A stretch of DNA of 64,000 nucleotides from Elymus sibiricus (taxonomy: Eukaryota > Streptophyta > Magnoliopsida > Poales > Poaceae). The notes beneath the pieces are model-generated. The model was not told the DNA's origin. It made no database searches and saw only the letters and a list, made by a program, of their open reading frames with translations. Both the position numbers and the translations under genes were made by a program. Where the stretch lies: NCBI GenBank assembly GCA_039707655.1, contig CM077665.1, positions 311,488,486 to 311,552,485 of the forward strand, written 5' to 3'. Positions 9,617-19,241 of this stretch are shown here, in pieces. Within the stretch, counting starts at the first letter, position 1, and the number at the start of each line of letters is the position of its first letter.

Positions 9617-10692
9617 GTGAGGACTATGTCACCTCCACCATGTCACACATCACCACCGAGAGTGCCTACATCATCTGAGTTGATCATAAGAGGTAATGAG
9701 AAAGGTACCGATCTTCCACCTACACATGAGTATGAATGCCTTATCAATTTAAATGCACCATGTGATGAGCTACCCACTATTTTGATCACACCACCTATTT
9801 TAAAGGACTATGTTGTCAATTTGACTTTGCCATATGATCAAACAATTGCAATATAAACAATTTTGAGTGCACCCATTAAATTATCTGTTGATGTGAAAGA
9901 ACCATGTGAATCAGAGAATAAATCAGATTTGGATAAAATGTGTTTGAAAATAATTGTGCTAATGTTTAATTATTTTCATATGACCTCCAATCTTAGTGAT
10001 GATTCTGTGTCAAATGATATGTTGCATGTTTGCTTATTTAAGCATGTTGCAGCGTGTAAATTTGAAACAATTCAAGTTTATTCAATAATGTTGGGATGGT
10101 TTAATGATGAGCATTGCCAACCTTTTGATATGAATAAGAGCTTCACTTATATGTGCAAACATAGTTGCAATATATTCATGCCTTTGACTTTTGGGGATAA
10201 TATTTGGGCTTTATATTTCATGACATTTGAAGAGTGCTCTTGCATAAATGTGTCACATGTGCCACAACTGAGACAAATAAAAATGGATGACATATACATA
10301 TACAATGTGTACACCTTGTCTCTTTGTTAGCCACATTTCATATTAAGCAACGCCAAGGACGGCTTTGTTTTCAAGAAGGGGAGGATGATGAGGACATGGC
10401 TACCCTATTTACACAAATAACCCCTGCTTCTATACCTATTGGACCAACTACGAGAGCTCACGCACGCCAGTTAAATTATCAGGTACTTTCGTTTGTTGGT
10501 AATGCTTCTAATGTTCAAGAGAAAGTGATGTTGCCTAACTTGGATACATTTGTGTTTCTTACAATTGAAGATGCTAACATGGACAAAAAGGATCAATATT
10601 GGAGCATGCTCAAGCATGGATATGAAGGCACACGTAGAGGGAACAAGAACGGAGTGTCGAGTGGAGATTTCCGCACTTTGAAGCCACCATGA
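9617..10692 (+). pseudogene. Uncharacterised region and 3' coding tail of the gag-only gypsy unit
   Basis: Three consecutive open frames (9617-9856, 9863-10330, 10324-10692) cover the space where protease, RT and integrase would be. The first two have no domain I recognise; the text includes LNAPCDELPTILITPPIL and CLFKHVAACKFETIQVYS. The third is the family 3' tail (EGEDDEDMAT, ARQLNYQVL, MLPNLDTFVFLTIE, LKPP) and ends in TGA (10690-10692) directly at the LTR. I infer a non-autonomous subfamily in which pol was replaced by unrelated sequence. Confidence 0.5.
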
Positions 10693-11299
10693 TGACATAC
10701 AAGAAGATGGACAAAATATACAAGATGACCTTTTTATAAAATTCGTCCATGGCTTACTATTGGTGTTGCGCCACCTTATTTTTGGGCTAGGCCCATGTAA
10801 TTTCGGAACACTACTTCATAGGCTATTTTAGAGCCCGTATTGTAGGGGAAACGACTCAAGAGGTGGTTTAGTCCCACCTTGTCAAGGGTGGACAAAATCC
10901 CTTCTCTTTTACCCTACAAATACAGCCCTTAAGGCATCATTTAGACTTGGGTTTTATTTAGTTGAAAGTTAGCCATTGCTGCAACTTCGTGTACTTCGTT
11001 TGTGTCCAACGACCAAGCCAAGACCGCTTTTGAAACCCCACTTTTATCCATACTTTATTCATATTCACAATATTCAGATTGCTCTTATCATATTCTTGCT
11101 TGTTCTTCGATTGCGTGCAGGAATAGACCTTCATGGTCAAGCTGATCGTGCTTTCGGTATCGTAAGTAACCTCCCGGAGATTGGTTTAGCAATTGCAAAG
11201 GCGCAACGTCGTGCAAGTTTGTAGTCGGATCATCAAAGTTGACTCCACCAAATCGATAGTTATCATCTTATCGAAAGATCGGGACCCTCGCCTCTATCA
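10693..11299 (+). mobile_element. gypsy LTR 3 (607 bp, right end of the array)
   Basis: It begins TGACATACAAGAAGATGG and ends CCCTCGCCTCTATCA. It resembles LTR 1 (3280-3707) more than LTR 2 apart from the deletion in LTR 1. The expected TATA position reads TACAAATA, a degenerate box. It is followed not by a primer site but by host Tat-like sequence (CGAGCTATTCATAG), so this is a true right border. Confidence 0.82.
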
Positions 11300-11625
11300 C
11301 GAGCTATTCATAGAAACCCCAAAAACCTGCTCAAACATTAGACGGATTTTTATTCCCAATATTTTTTAAGTTGAAGCACAAGAAACCGGATCAATGTCAA
11401 ATGGGTTATTATTCCCAATATTTTCCTGCGAGGAACCAACAACAGCAAGTTGATTGTGAAGCCGGCATGTTGATATGACAAACAGACCAGGACTTTTCAG
11501 GAGACGGTTCAATGAATAAACTGGTCATTAGAGCGAGTTGGTCCCTTAATGTACTAATTAGTTTTATTTTAGGAGCTTAGCGTGAATGCGCGTAGAGCCT
11601 GTATTCAAGATAATCCGAGGGCTAA
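11300..11625 (+). mobile_element. 3' internal segment of the Tat-like element, right piece
   Basis: The piece is collinear with 15207-15526 (CTATTCATAGAAACC, AGACGGATTTTTATTCCCAATATTTT, GTTGATTGTGAAGCCGGC, AGGAGCTTAGCGTGAATGC). It joins the left piece ending at 2971. A purine-rich tract lies just before the LTR. It is non-coding. Confidence 0.7.
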
Positions 11626-12298
11626 TGTCGGGGCAGTTACCCGCGGCTAGACCCGTTTCTGAGGATAAGTCATTTCTAGAGTTAAGTCATCTTTGGAGTT
11701 CAGTTGCCCGGCTACAATCTTGACCCGACTACAATCATGACCCGGCTATAATCTTAACCCGTCTACAATCTTGATCCTGCTACAATCTTGACCCGACCTG
11801 CTACAAGACCTGAACTTAGACGAGATTCCACCAAGGAATCCAAAAGAAGAGGGAGACCCCCAACTTGGAAGACACAAAGGATTTAGAAGAATTAGAGTAG
11901 GACTCTGACTGCGGGTATAACCCGGAATCTCTTGTAACCCCAGGGACTCAGCTATTATATAAAGCGAGTCCCTGGGCCATCAGAAGGACAGTTTTTAGAC
12001 ATAAAAGTCTCAAGACAGATGTTTTGGTAGGTCTCGGGACAGATGTTTTGATAGGTCTCGAGACAGATGTTTTGATAGCTCTCGAGACTATGGTAGCGAA
12101 ATAGCGCCCTTGTAATCGAGACCACCACAATCAATAGCAATCAAGCAGGAGTAGTCTCTTACCTCCACCATGAGGGACCAAACCTGGGTAACTCGCATCT
12201 TCTCGTTTCCCATCAACCCATCCAAGCTTCCACCTAGCAGCAATGGCCTCATAACTTAGTCTTCTCACAAGGACATATGTCGTGACAAAACCACGACA
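11626..12298 (+). mobile_element. Tat-like LTR (central, 673 bp)
   Basis: It begins TGTCGGGGCAGTTACC and ends AAAACCACGACA. A TATA box lies at 11958-11963 and is followed by AAGCGAGTCCCTGGG, a motif shared with the LTRs at 5680 and 60368. Upstream is a minisatellite of about 17-bp units of the type CGRCTACAATCTTGACC (11708-11795). Downstream is a three-copy 24-bp repeat of the type GTCTCGAGACAGATGTTTTG (11996-12085). A primer site follows. Confidence 0.8.
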
Positions 12299-12299
12299 G

Positions 12300-12317
12300 T
12301 TGGCACCCACCGTGGGG
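12300..12317 (+). promoter_or_regulatory. Primer binding site of the Tat-like element
   Basis: TTGGCACCCACCGTGGGG starts two bases after the LTR. It differs at one base from the site at 60915-60932 (TTGGCGCCCACCGTGGGG). I recognise this as a recurrent grass gypsy primer site but did not determine which tRNA it pairs with. Confidence 0.7.
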
Positions 12318-12611
12318 CCAGCGCATGGTGGTGTTATGTTCTTGGAGGGAGCACTTTCAGGGATCGAGGAGCTTGCCATCAGGTGGATGAGGACGAGCCG
12401 GTACGGACGGATCTACATCAACGACTCGACTTGGGGTCTCGAGATCAACTCGCCGGAGTCAGGATTCTAGGTCCCCTTCAGCAAAATCGATGACTTCATA
12501 GGCTTTATCGGAGGAGAGCCGCCCTGGAGGAGCCAGGAGAGCCGGATCTGGAAGAGCCGACCATGGAGATCTAGGTGAGCCGGCCATAGAGGAGTCGACA
12601 AAAAAATAGTC
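12318..12611 (+). pseudogene. Leader ORF remnant of the Tat-like element
   Basis: An open frame running to a TAG at 12468 encodes RYGRIYINDSTWGLEINSPESGF, and VPFSKIDDFIGFIGGEPP continues past the stop. The same pattern occurs in the right-edge element (KLYIDDAGWGPEADSIEYGYRVPFGGIHVFIGKIGG near 61020-61130). It is therefore the N-terminal part of the gag-region ORF of this lineage. Everything downstream in this copy is repeats, so the gene is a stub. Confidence 0.6.
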
Positions 12612-12990
12612 TCTCCAAAATTCTGGCTTATGACTAAAATTCCCAATTATTCAAAAATCGGGCTTATGACCGAAATTTCCGTCTCTCCAAAATTTCAGCT
12701 TCTGGCCAAAATTTCCATCTGTTCAAAACTCCAGCTTACGACCAAAATTTTCGTCTCTTAAAAATTCCGACTTATTACAAAATTCCCGTCTCTCGAAAAT
12801 TCTGGCTATGACCAAAATCCAATTTATGACCAAATTTTGGCTTATGATCAAATTCCGTCTTATGACCAGATTCTACCTCATGACTAAAGTTTCCATATCT
12901 TCAAAATTTCGGGCTATGATAAAATTTCCGGCTTATGACCAAAATCTAGCTTATGCCCAAATTCCGGCTTATGACCAAAAAATTCCGGTC
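12612..12990 (+). repeat. Degenerate tandem repeat, CTTATGACCAAAATT type
   Basis: Irregular units alternate a block like TCTCCAAAATTCC with a block like GGCTTATGACCAAAATT, with a spacing of very roughly 20-60 bases. Units have diverged and are sometimes truncated. The repeat reads open on the plus strand only by chance, because the unit lacks frequent stops. It replaces the coding region expected after the leader ORF. Confidence 0.75.
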
Positions 12991-13029
12991 TCTAACCAAA
13001 AAAACAGGCTTACTCAAAAAAGTTCCAAC

Positions 13030-13330
13030 TTTGTCGCAGAAAGTGTCGTCTTCACCTTCAGAAAAAGACGGCTTCGCCATCCAAAAGTGTCGGCTTCACC
13101 TTCAGAAAGTGTCGGCTTCGCCTTCCAAAAAGTGTCAGGTTTACCTTCAGAAATAGCCGGCTTAACCTTCAGAAAGTGCCGACTTCACCTTCCAAAAAGT
13201 GTCAGCTTCGCCTTGAAAAAGTGTCGGCTTCGCCTTCCGAAATTGCCGGTTTAGCGTTCAAAAGTGATGGCTTCGCCACTGAAGAGTACCGGTTTCACCT
13301 CCGAGAAGTATCGGCTCCGCCGAAAAAATC
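13030..13330 (+). repeat. Degenerate tandem repeat, GTGTCGGCTTCGCCTTC type
   Basis: About nine to ten units of roughly 30 bases, each like AAAGTGTCGGCTTCACCTTCAG, follow the previous array directly. The shared GGCTT core suggests that both arrays expanded from one precursor. The open frame running through it (12808-13254) is low-complexity and has no recognised domain. Confidence 0.75.
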
Positions 13331-14520
13331 CGGCTCGAACCATTAGCCGATTACTGACTTGCGACTCTTACGGAATCGTCTACAATCTCCCCGCGGCCAA
13401 TCTCAAGCTTTTGCGGATTTATACTGCGTCATCAACCATCGAGGTTATCATAGAAGACTAGTCGCCATTATGCATAGTCCAAACATAGGTATCATGCCTT
13501 GTTTGCGAAAAATTAAAGGTCACGACGCGCAGTTCAAACATGGGTATCCTCCTTGTTGGGAACAATGTAAGGTTACCAAAGAAGACTAGTCGCCAAGATG
13601 CATAGTCTAAACATGAGTATCCTGCTCAATTTTGATCAATGGAATAAAGCCGACATCTCTAGAACCTGGAGTTTGTCGTTTCACCTCAAAAGCTGTGTGG
13701 TGAGTCTTTATTCTTAGATCATTGGTCACTTGGGGGCTTCCAACTCATCGAGTTTAGATACTAACACCCCTTTTGACCTGGCATATGTCATCATTATACT
13801 TGGTTATACATGCCTTTTAGCTTGATGCTACTCCAAAAAGGTGATCAATTATACTTTTGCTAAGTCAATCGCACTAATGCCTATTATGGACTATGTCGAC
13901 CCTAAACTTATCAAAGTTAAAATACCGGTTTAAGTCACGTGAGAGCCGTCTTTCAAAAAGCTATGATAAACCAAAAGAGGCTACAAGGCCTGCTTCCATA
14001 GGAAAGCAAACTGATACTTGAGCCTCGAAAGTCGGTCTTTATGGCGAGCCTCAAAAGTTGGCTTTTAAATTTTAATTTTAATTTATTTATGTTTATATTA
14101 TTTGGTTATTTGTTTATGTTTATATTATTTGTTTATATTATATTATTTGCTTATTTTTTGTAGAAGTCGGCTCTATCTTTGAAAGGGAGGGTCTCGTATT
14201 ATTTTCTTACGAGTTGCTCAAAGATTTCTATACCAATATAATTTGCCGGGTTGCATTGCAACCACAACCTAGTATTCATTTCAAGCACAAATATATTATT
14301 CTGGGATATTCGTACAAATGATAAATTGCCGGGTTGCACTGCAACCACGGTCAAGGATTCATTCAAGCCACATTAATATACGTTCAAGATAATTTCTGAA
14401 GTGCATGATGGCACTACCAAATAAAGCAACAAGTTCTGCTCCTTCAACTCAAAAATTTTGGAGCCGACCTCATTCAGCATTGCTTGTATAAATACAAATG
14501 GGTTATATTATTTTCACACA
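13331..14520. other. Non-coding internal region of the Tat-like element
   Basis: No gene is seen. It includes a short duplicated block (GAAGACTAGTCGCCA.*ATGCATAGTC at about 13454 and 13584), an AT-rich tract (14068-14160), and paired segments around GCCGGGTTGCA.TGCAACCAC at 14248 and 14324. Such long non-coding interiors fit a large retrotransposon derivative that relies on proteins from a full-length relative. Confidence 0.5.
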
Positions 14521-15110
14521 GTCCCAAGTCGCTGCAGGCATGCGACCCGCCACTTGGGGATTACAACGTTCAGTTCTTTAAACATATCATCAGGTCGAAA
14601 TTGAGGACCCATACCATCACATACTGATGAGCCAACCCTTGGGGGTTACATATGTGAAATGCAAAACATTGAGTTAATGACTGGCGACTCAGATGAACAA
14701 CCCGGATTTCTTCGAACTTGCAACATTTATATTTAAGCAAGTCTTAAGCTATCACTACGTTCTACTCTTATGACTTGCAGGCTACACTATTTGCAGCGAT
14801 ATATCTATAACATTCAAAGCTAAGTTCAAGTCCCAGGTTGCTGCAAGCAAGACAACTCGGCACTTGGGTGCTACACTGGTTGAAGTTTTATGAGTATAAG
14901 ACAATTACAAGTCCCAGGTTGTTGCACGCAAGACAACCCGACACTTGGGGGCTACACTATTTGGTACTTCATAACAAAAATTGATAAGTCCCAAGCTGTT
15001 GTGGGCAAGACAACCCGACACTTGGGGGCTACACGGTCAAGGTATTTTTCTATGCAAAGCACCAAGTCATCACGAGGTGATGAACTCGGAGCTTGGGGAC
15101 TACATGCAAT
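14521..15110 (+). repeat. Dispersed direct repeats with a CACTTGGGGGCTACA core
   Basis: At least four units of about 50 bases read CAAGTCCCAGGTTG.TGC..GCAAGACAACCCG followed by CACTTGGGGGCTACA (near 14522, 14828, 14908 and 14986). Looser variants occur near 14620 and 15060. The spacing is irregular. The same units recur in the left piece (2590-2800). They are non-coding and typical of the 3' internal part of this lineage. Confidence 0.75.
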
Positions 15111-15526
15111 ATGGACAAAAAGGAGAAACGCCTTCAAATTTTTATTTGTGAATGAGACGGGTCTCATATTCTTGTTGGAAGCTTGCAAAGTTTATCTCCT
15201 CCAAACTATTCATAGAAACCCAAGAAATCGGCTCAAACATCAGACGGATTTTTATTCCCAATATTTTTAAGCCGAAGCACAAGAAACCGGCTCAATGTCA
15301 GATGGGTTATTATTCCCAATATTTTCCTGTGAGGAATCAACATCACCAAGTTGATTGTGAAGCCGGCCTATTGATATGACAAACAGACCAGGAATTTTGA
15401 GGAGCTGGTTCATTAAATAAACTAGCCACCTGAGCGATCCGGTCCCTTATTGTAGTAATATTTTTTATTTCAGGAGCTTAGCGTGAATGCACGCAGATCC
15501 TGTATTCATGCTAACCTGGGGGCTGA
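15111..15526 (+). other. 3' internal end of the Tat-like element
   Basis: This stretch contains the CTCCAAACTATTCATAG segment that marks the intact insertion site of the nested gypsy array. It ends in a purine-rich tract (CCTGGGGGCTGA) immediately before the LTR, the likely polypurine tract. It is non-coding. Confidence 0.6.
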
Positions 15527-16246
15527 TGTCGGGGGAGTTAACCGTGACTAGATCTATTTCTGAGGATAAGTCATTTCTGGAGTTAAGTCGGCCAGCTACA
15601 ATATTGACTCGGGTACAATCATGACCCGACTACAATCTTGACTCGCCTACAATCTTGACCCGGCTACAATCATGACTCAGCTACAATCTTGACTCGGCTA
15701 CAATCTTGATCCTGCTACAATCTTGACTCGGTCTGCTACAGGATCCAGCCTGCTACAGGATCCAGCCTGCTACGGGACCTGGACTTAGATGAAATTCCAC
15801 CAAGGAGTCCAAAAACAAGACGGAGACCCCTGACTTGGAAGACACGGAGGATTTAGAGGAATTAGAGTAGGACTTCAACTGCGGGTATAACCCGGAATCT
15901 CTTGTAACCCTAGGGACTCATCTATTATATAAAGCGAGTCCCTGGGTCATCAGAAGGACAATTTTTAGACAGACAAGTCTCGAGAAAGATTTTTTGGTAG
16001 GTCTCGAGACAGATGTTTTGATAGCTCTCGAGACTGTGATAGCGAAACAGTGCACCCTTGTAATCGAGACCACCACAATCAATAGCAATCAAGCAGGAGT
16101 AGGCTCTTACCTCCATTGTGAGGGGCCAAACCTGGGTAACGTCGTCTTCTCGTTTCCCATCAACCCCATCCAAGCTTCCACCTAGCAGCAATGACCTCAT
16201 AACTTAGACTTCTCACGAGGACATCTGTTGTGACAAAACCATGACA
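15527..16246 (+). mobile_element. Tat-like LTR (right, 720 bp)
   Basis: It begins TGTCGGGGGAGTTAACC and ends AAAACCATGACA. A TATA box lies at 15928-15933. It is longer than the central LTR mainly because the 17-bp minisatellite has more copies (15592-15735), while the 24-bp repeat has fewer (two, 15968-16033). It is followed directly by copia RNase H sequence, GGACGGCTACC on the plus strand. Confidence 0.8.
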
Positions 16247-17110
16247 GGACGGCTACCACACCTAACAGGAACACAAAGCTTGTCTATGATCCGATATGGT
16301 AGGTATCTGATCGGTGATCTAGTGATATTGGTATCCAGATTTCTCTGAAAATGAAATATTAGGACAAGATGTTTGATGCATTGGAGATATCAAAAGATAT
16401 TCTTGAGTCTTAACCAATTTTGTTTGGTGGATCTAATGCATGCACTATGATATGGAACCACATGTCCACATCTTATTTCCATCTCCTCATGGTCTAGATG
16501 AATCATTCTCTATGTCTACAAAACAAATAACCATGGAAATTATGGATGGACCAGACTTGTCGATAATCAATTTCTCCAATATAATTTGGATATAGACAAC
16601 ATGGTATACCATAATGTATGAGTGAAGGTGCTCGAGGTTTTACCCAAATCCTTCATCTCAAATTCCGTCATTTGGATGATCACATGCTTAACATGTATGA
16701 GTAATCATCAATGTAGGAGTAATCCTTGCGCACAAGGAACTCACTATGTCGGTTGTACCAAAATATACCAACATCAATAAGTTGTATAGTGACACATTGA
16801 TTTTACACAATGTATGTTGCATTTTGCATTTCGATTCAGAAGTGAGATTCCGGAAGGAACCATCTATGTCTGAATCTAGTGATTCACATGCATATGTAAT
16901 CACTACATGTATCAACTGCATAGATAGACGATTTTGTACTGCCAATGATATAAGTTATCGGAATGAGATTCCACCTCTTGAGAATAGTTGGGGTATATGC
17001 GTGAACCCCTTGTGCTACAGTACTTGCTCTATGTTTCACCACCTCGTTGTTCTCAATTCTGTTTCCAGAAGAAAACTGGTGTAGGTATTACTTATGAATA
17101 CCTTCCCATT
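16247..17110 (-). pseudogene. copia reverse transcriptase and RNase H (degraded)
   Basis: Minus-strand translation in shifting frames shows the family pattern: SLDSDI (RT), TEFEMKDLGKT near 16640-16680, KNIF.YLQ near 16390-16420, and a decayed GYLSDPH..SQTGFVFL..G block near 16250-16310. Stops and indels are frequent. The last RNase H portion lies left of the inserted arrays (1958-2565). The RT catalytic YVDD box was not recognisable. Confidence 0.7.
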
Positions 17111-18560
17111 ATTGAGCAAGATTATTTCTAACTAGATTATACCCTTTGCTTCAGTCCAGTCCCAGTGTTGTTCACACTTTGCCATGGCCATGGTCTTTGG
17201 ATCTGAATCACTTGAAAGGCTTTTTCAATCTAGTTGAGAAATGTATGTAGACAATTGTAGACTTCCGGTTATATGTTTCTCCATAATCTATATATGTATA
17301 TATAGTAGATAAAAATATAGTTACCCATGGTGACTACTCGCGTTCCCAATGCGGTTGAGTCGGGCATTCCGATGTCCTGGTCATTGTGTGCACTATGACC
17401 TAGGTTGGTGGAGGTTTCCCATCCATTGGGTGTATACTACCCAATAGGTGTCTGTCAACGTGAAGTTGACTTGCATTTACTGATTCAGAGGCCCTGATAT
17501 CCTTACTTGCGAGAAGCTAAATCCTGATGTACTTTTTCCATACATCTCCCTCTGTCACTTCGAACGGGGAGTGGAGTGATTTTTGTTGGTACCTTCACTC
17601 TTTCAGGCATTTTTTGCAGTATTGTAGGATTGTGTGACACCTTACTAGTCAGTAAATGAATCTGGCAGATTATTTGCAATGTGTTGCAAATCTTCTGAAT
17701 GCATGGTTCAAATCTTTGAGTTAGTGGATTTGAGCCAACAATGTGTTGAACATTCCAGTGATTTCCTGGCATTCTTTATGGTACATGAAATCTCCCCCTA
17801 ATGCCTGGAAATGTTCCTCATTGAATCAGCATATTGGCCTTGAATAACTCCCCATGTGAGGGGCTTGAGGTATTGACGGTAATACAATTATTCCTCACAT
17901 AGATCCCAACTATATGTTTAGGGACCAATGATGTATGTCGGGTGGTGATATCGGTATGCGACCGAATTACCGCAGATGAAAAATACTTGGTAGATTTCCA
18001 CGTATCAAAGATAGAGGGGAATAATGTTATGCATTTTGGTCATGAGCGTGTAAAACTTCACGACTCCAACGTAAAGTTGGCAAGTTGCAATTCCAAAGTA
18101 AAAGATAATGCAATGAGCTTAATTCTTTGGATAAAGAATTCTACCAAACCATTTTGAGTCTAGACATATTGGACAAAGTGATAAACTTCAATCCTAGGTC
18201 CCTAGTGAAGGCACACAAGGAGAATTTTGTAATGTACATTCAATTTTGATTGAAATCGATGTTCAGGATAATGATCCAATGGTTTCATGTGGATAAATCA
18301 CACTTGAGACCACCGCATAGATGTTTCTTTTAGAATATGGAATACCTGAATAGTCTAATTAATGTATGGGAAGAGCCACTTACCTCGACTTGATGCATTC
18401 AAGGAGTCTGAGTGGTTCAACATCACAATTAGCTTCCCTGTGTCACATGTAATGCACACAAAATCCACATATTGTTAGAATTTAGCATCATAGTAACCAT
18501 AAACCATTGGAATTGCTGATAGTTTCAATTTCAACCCAATGTCATGATGACCAAACTGAG
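17111..18560 (-). pseudogene. copia integrase and linker to RT (degraded)
   Basis: Right to left, the minus strand shows a pre-integrase zinc region (FVCITCDTGKLI near 18430, fitting the C..C-TGKL motif of copia integrase), then decayed core sequence. The segment ANNLPDSFTD near 17640 lies in the integrase-RT linker of related grass copia elements. Catalytic Asp and Glu positions could not be placed with confidence. Confidence 0.6.
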
Positions 18561-19097
18561 TATGCCAAGTTTGTCATGCAAAAGACACTATGGAAAGCTA
18601 TCGTGTACGCAACATGTTCTATGGGTTTTGTAGTATGTGTAGTACAATCCCGATGATACATACGGAATGTGCCAGCCATATCTATTGCATATGGTAAAGA
18701 GAACATATTCCTCTTTGTTGTCATCATAAGTTTCGCTATGGAAACTATTTTTATGGATATCTCCATAGTCCAGTAGGGTATGAGTTGAACCACAATTAAG
18801 CATCCTTTATAGCACTCGAATACCATAGGGATAGTAATATGACCCAAGTTGAGTTAACAATTACCTCATCATGTCTAGCGATTTTTAAAATATCCCCTTT
18901 CTCTTAGTAAGAGTGGACACATTTCCCTAAGTATGGAGTTTGTGGTGCATATGTCCACAATGCACATATCCTTTCATCAGATTAACCCCCGTAGAAATCT
19001 ACATATAGACTTGAAGATTATCAATATGAAAATCTCTGTTGTATATATAGAATACATACAATTGTATTTGTACCAAAGTGCTGATACAATATATTGT
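18561..19097 (-). pseudogene. copia gag-protease to integrase junction (degraded)
   Basis: The minus-strand frame 18542-18847 reads HRDCTTHTTKPIEHVAYTIAFHSVFCMTNLAYSVW, just upstream of the zinc region. Its position fits the segment between protease and integrase, but I cannot see a protease D-S/T-G box. The segment is cut at about 19097 by the LINE; gag continues at 44198. Confidence 0.45.
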
Positions 19098-19241
19098 ATG
19101 CATTGAGTCTAGTTAATGTTGGATGTGAGGCGGATGGCGACTCCACCTCCCTCCCCCCTCCCACCCCCCTCCCACCCCTCCAATGGCGTTTTCAGATCTA
19201 GCCCATGTGCTACAATCTAGAAGGCCCTCAAGGACGTCAAG

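Larger units (their letters stand above)
2972..11299 (+). mobile_element. gypsy tandem array: three LTRs, a pol-only unit and a gag-only unit
   Basis: The order is a 3' coding tail (2972-3279), LTR (3280-3707), pol without gag (3708-7251), LTR (7252-7858), gag without pol (7859-10692), LTR (10693-11299). Each of the first two LTRs is followed by TGGTATCAG, the initiator-Met tRNA primer site, so each serves as a 5' LTR, and each is also preceded by the family's 3' coding tail. The left end is not an LTR but internal sequence joined to host at CTCCAAG. This is consistent with recombination between LTRs followed by a left-side deletion. Confidence 0.75.
2566..16246 (+). mobile_element. Tat-like gypsy tandem array (non-autonomous), itself interrupted
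   Basis: The order is 3' internal fragment (2566-2971, continuing at 11300-11625), LTR (11626-12298), internal region (12318-15526), LTR (15527-16246). The fragment left of the first LTR matches the 3' internal sequence in front of the second LTR (15190-15526), so the central LTR serves two units, as expected of an LTR-LTR recombination product that lost its left unit. The internal region has only a leader-ORF remnant and tandem repeats, with no gag core, RT or integrase. It was inserted in copia RNase H. The left LTR is missing, so no TSD can be confirmed. Confidence 0.65.

Noticed and set aside
12612..15110. Regularly repeated short units considered as a CRISPR-like array
   Set aside because: Units are imperfect and directly adjacent or irregularly spaced, with no unique spacers and no cas genes; they lie inside a plant retroelement.
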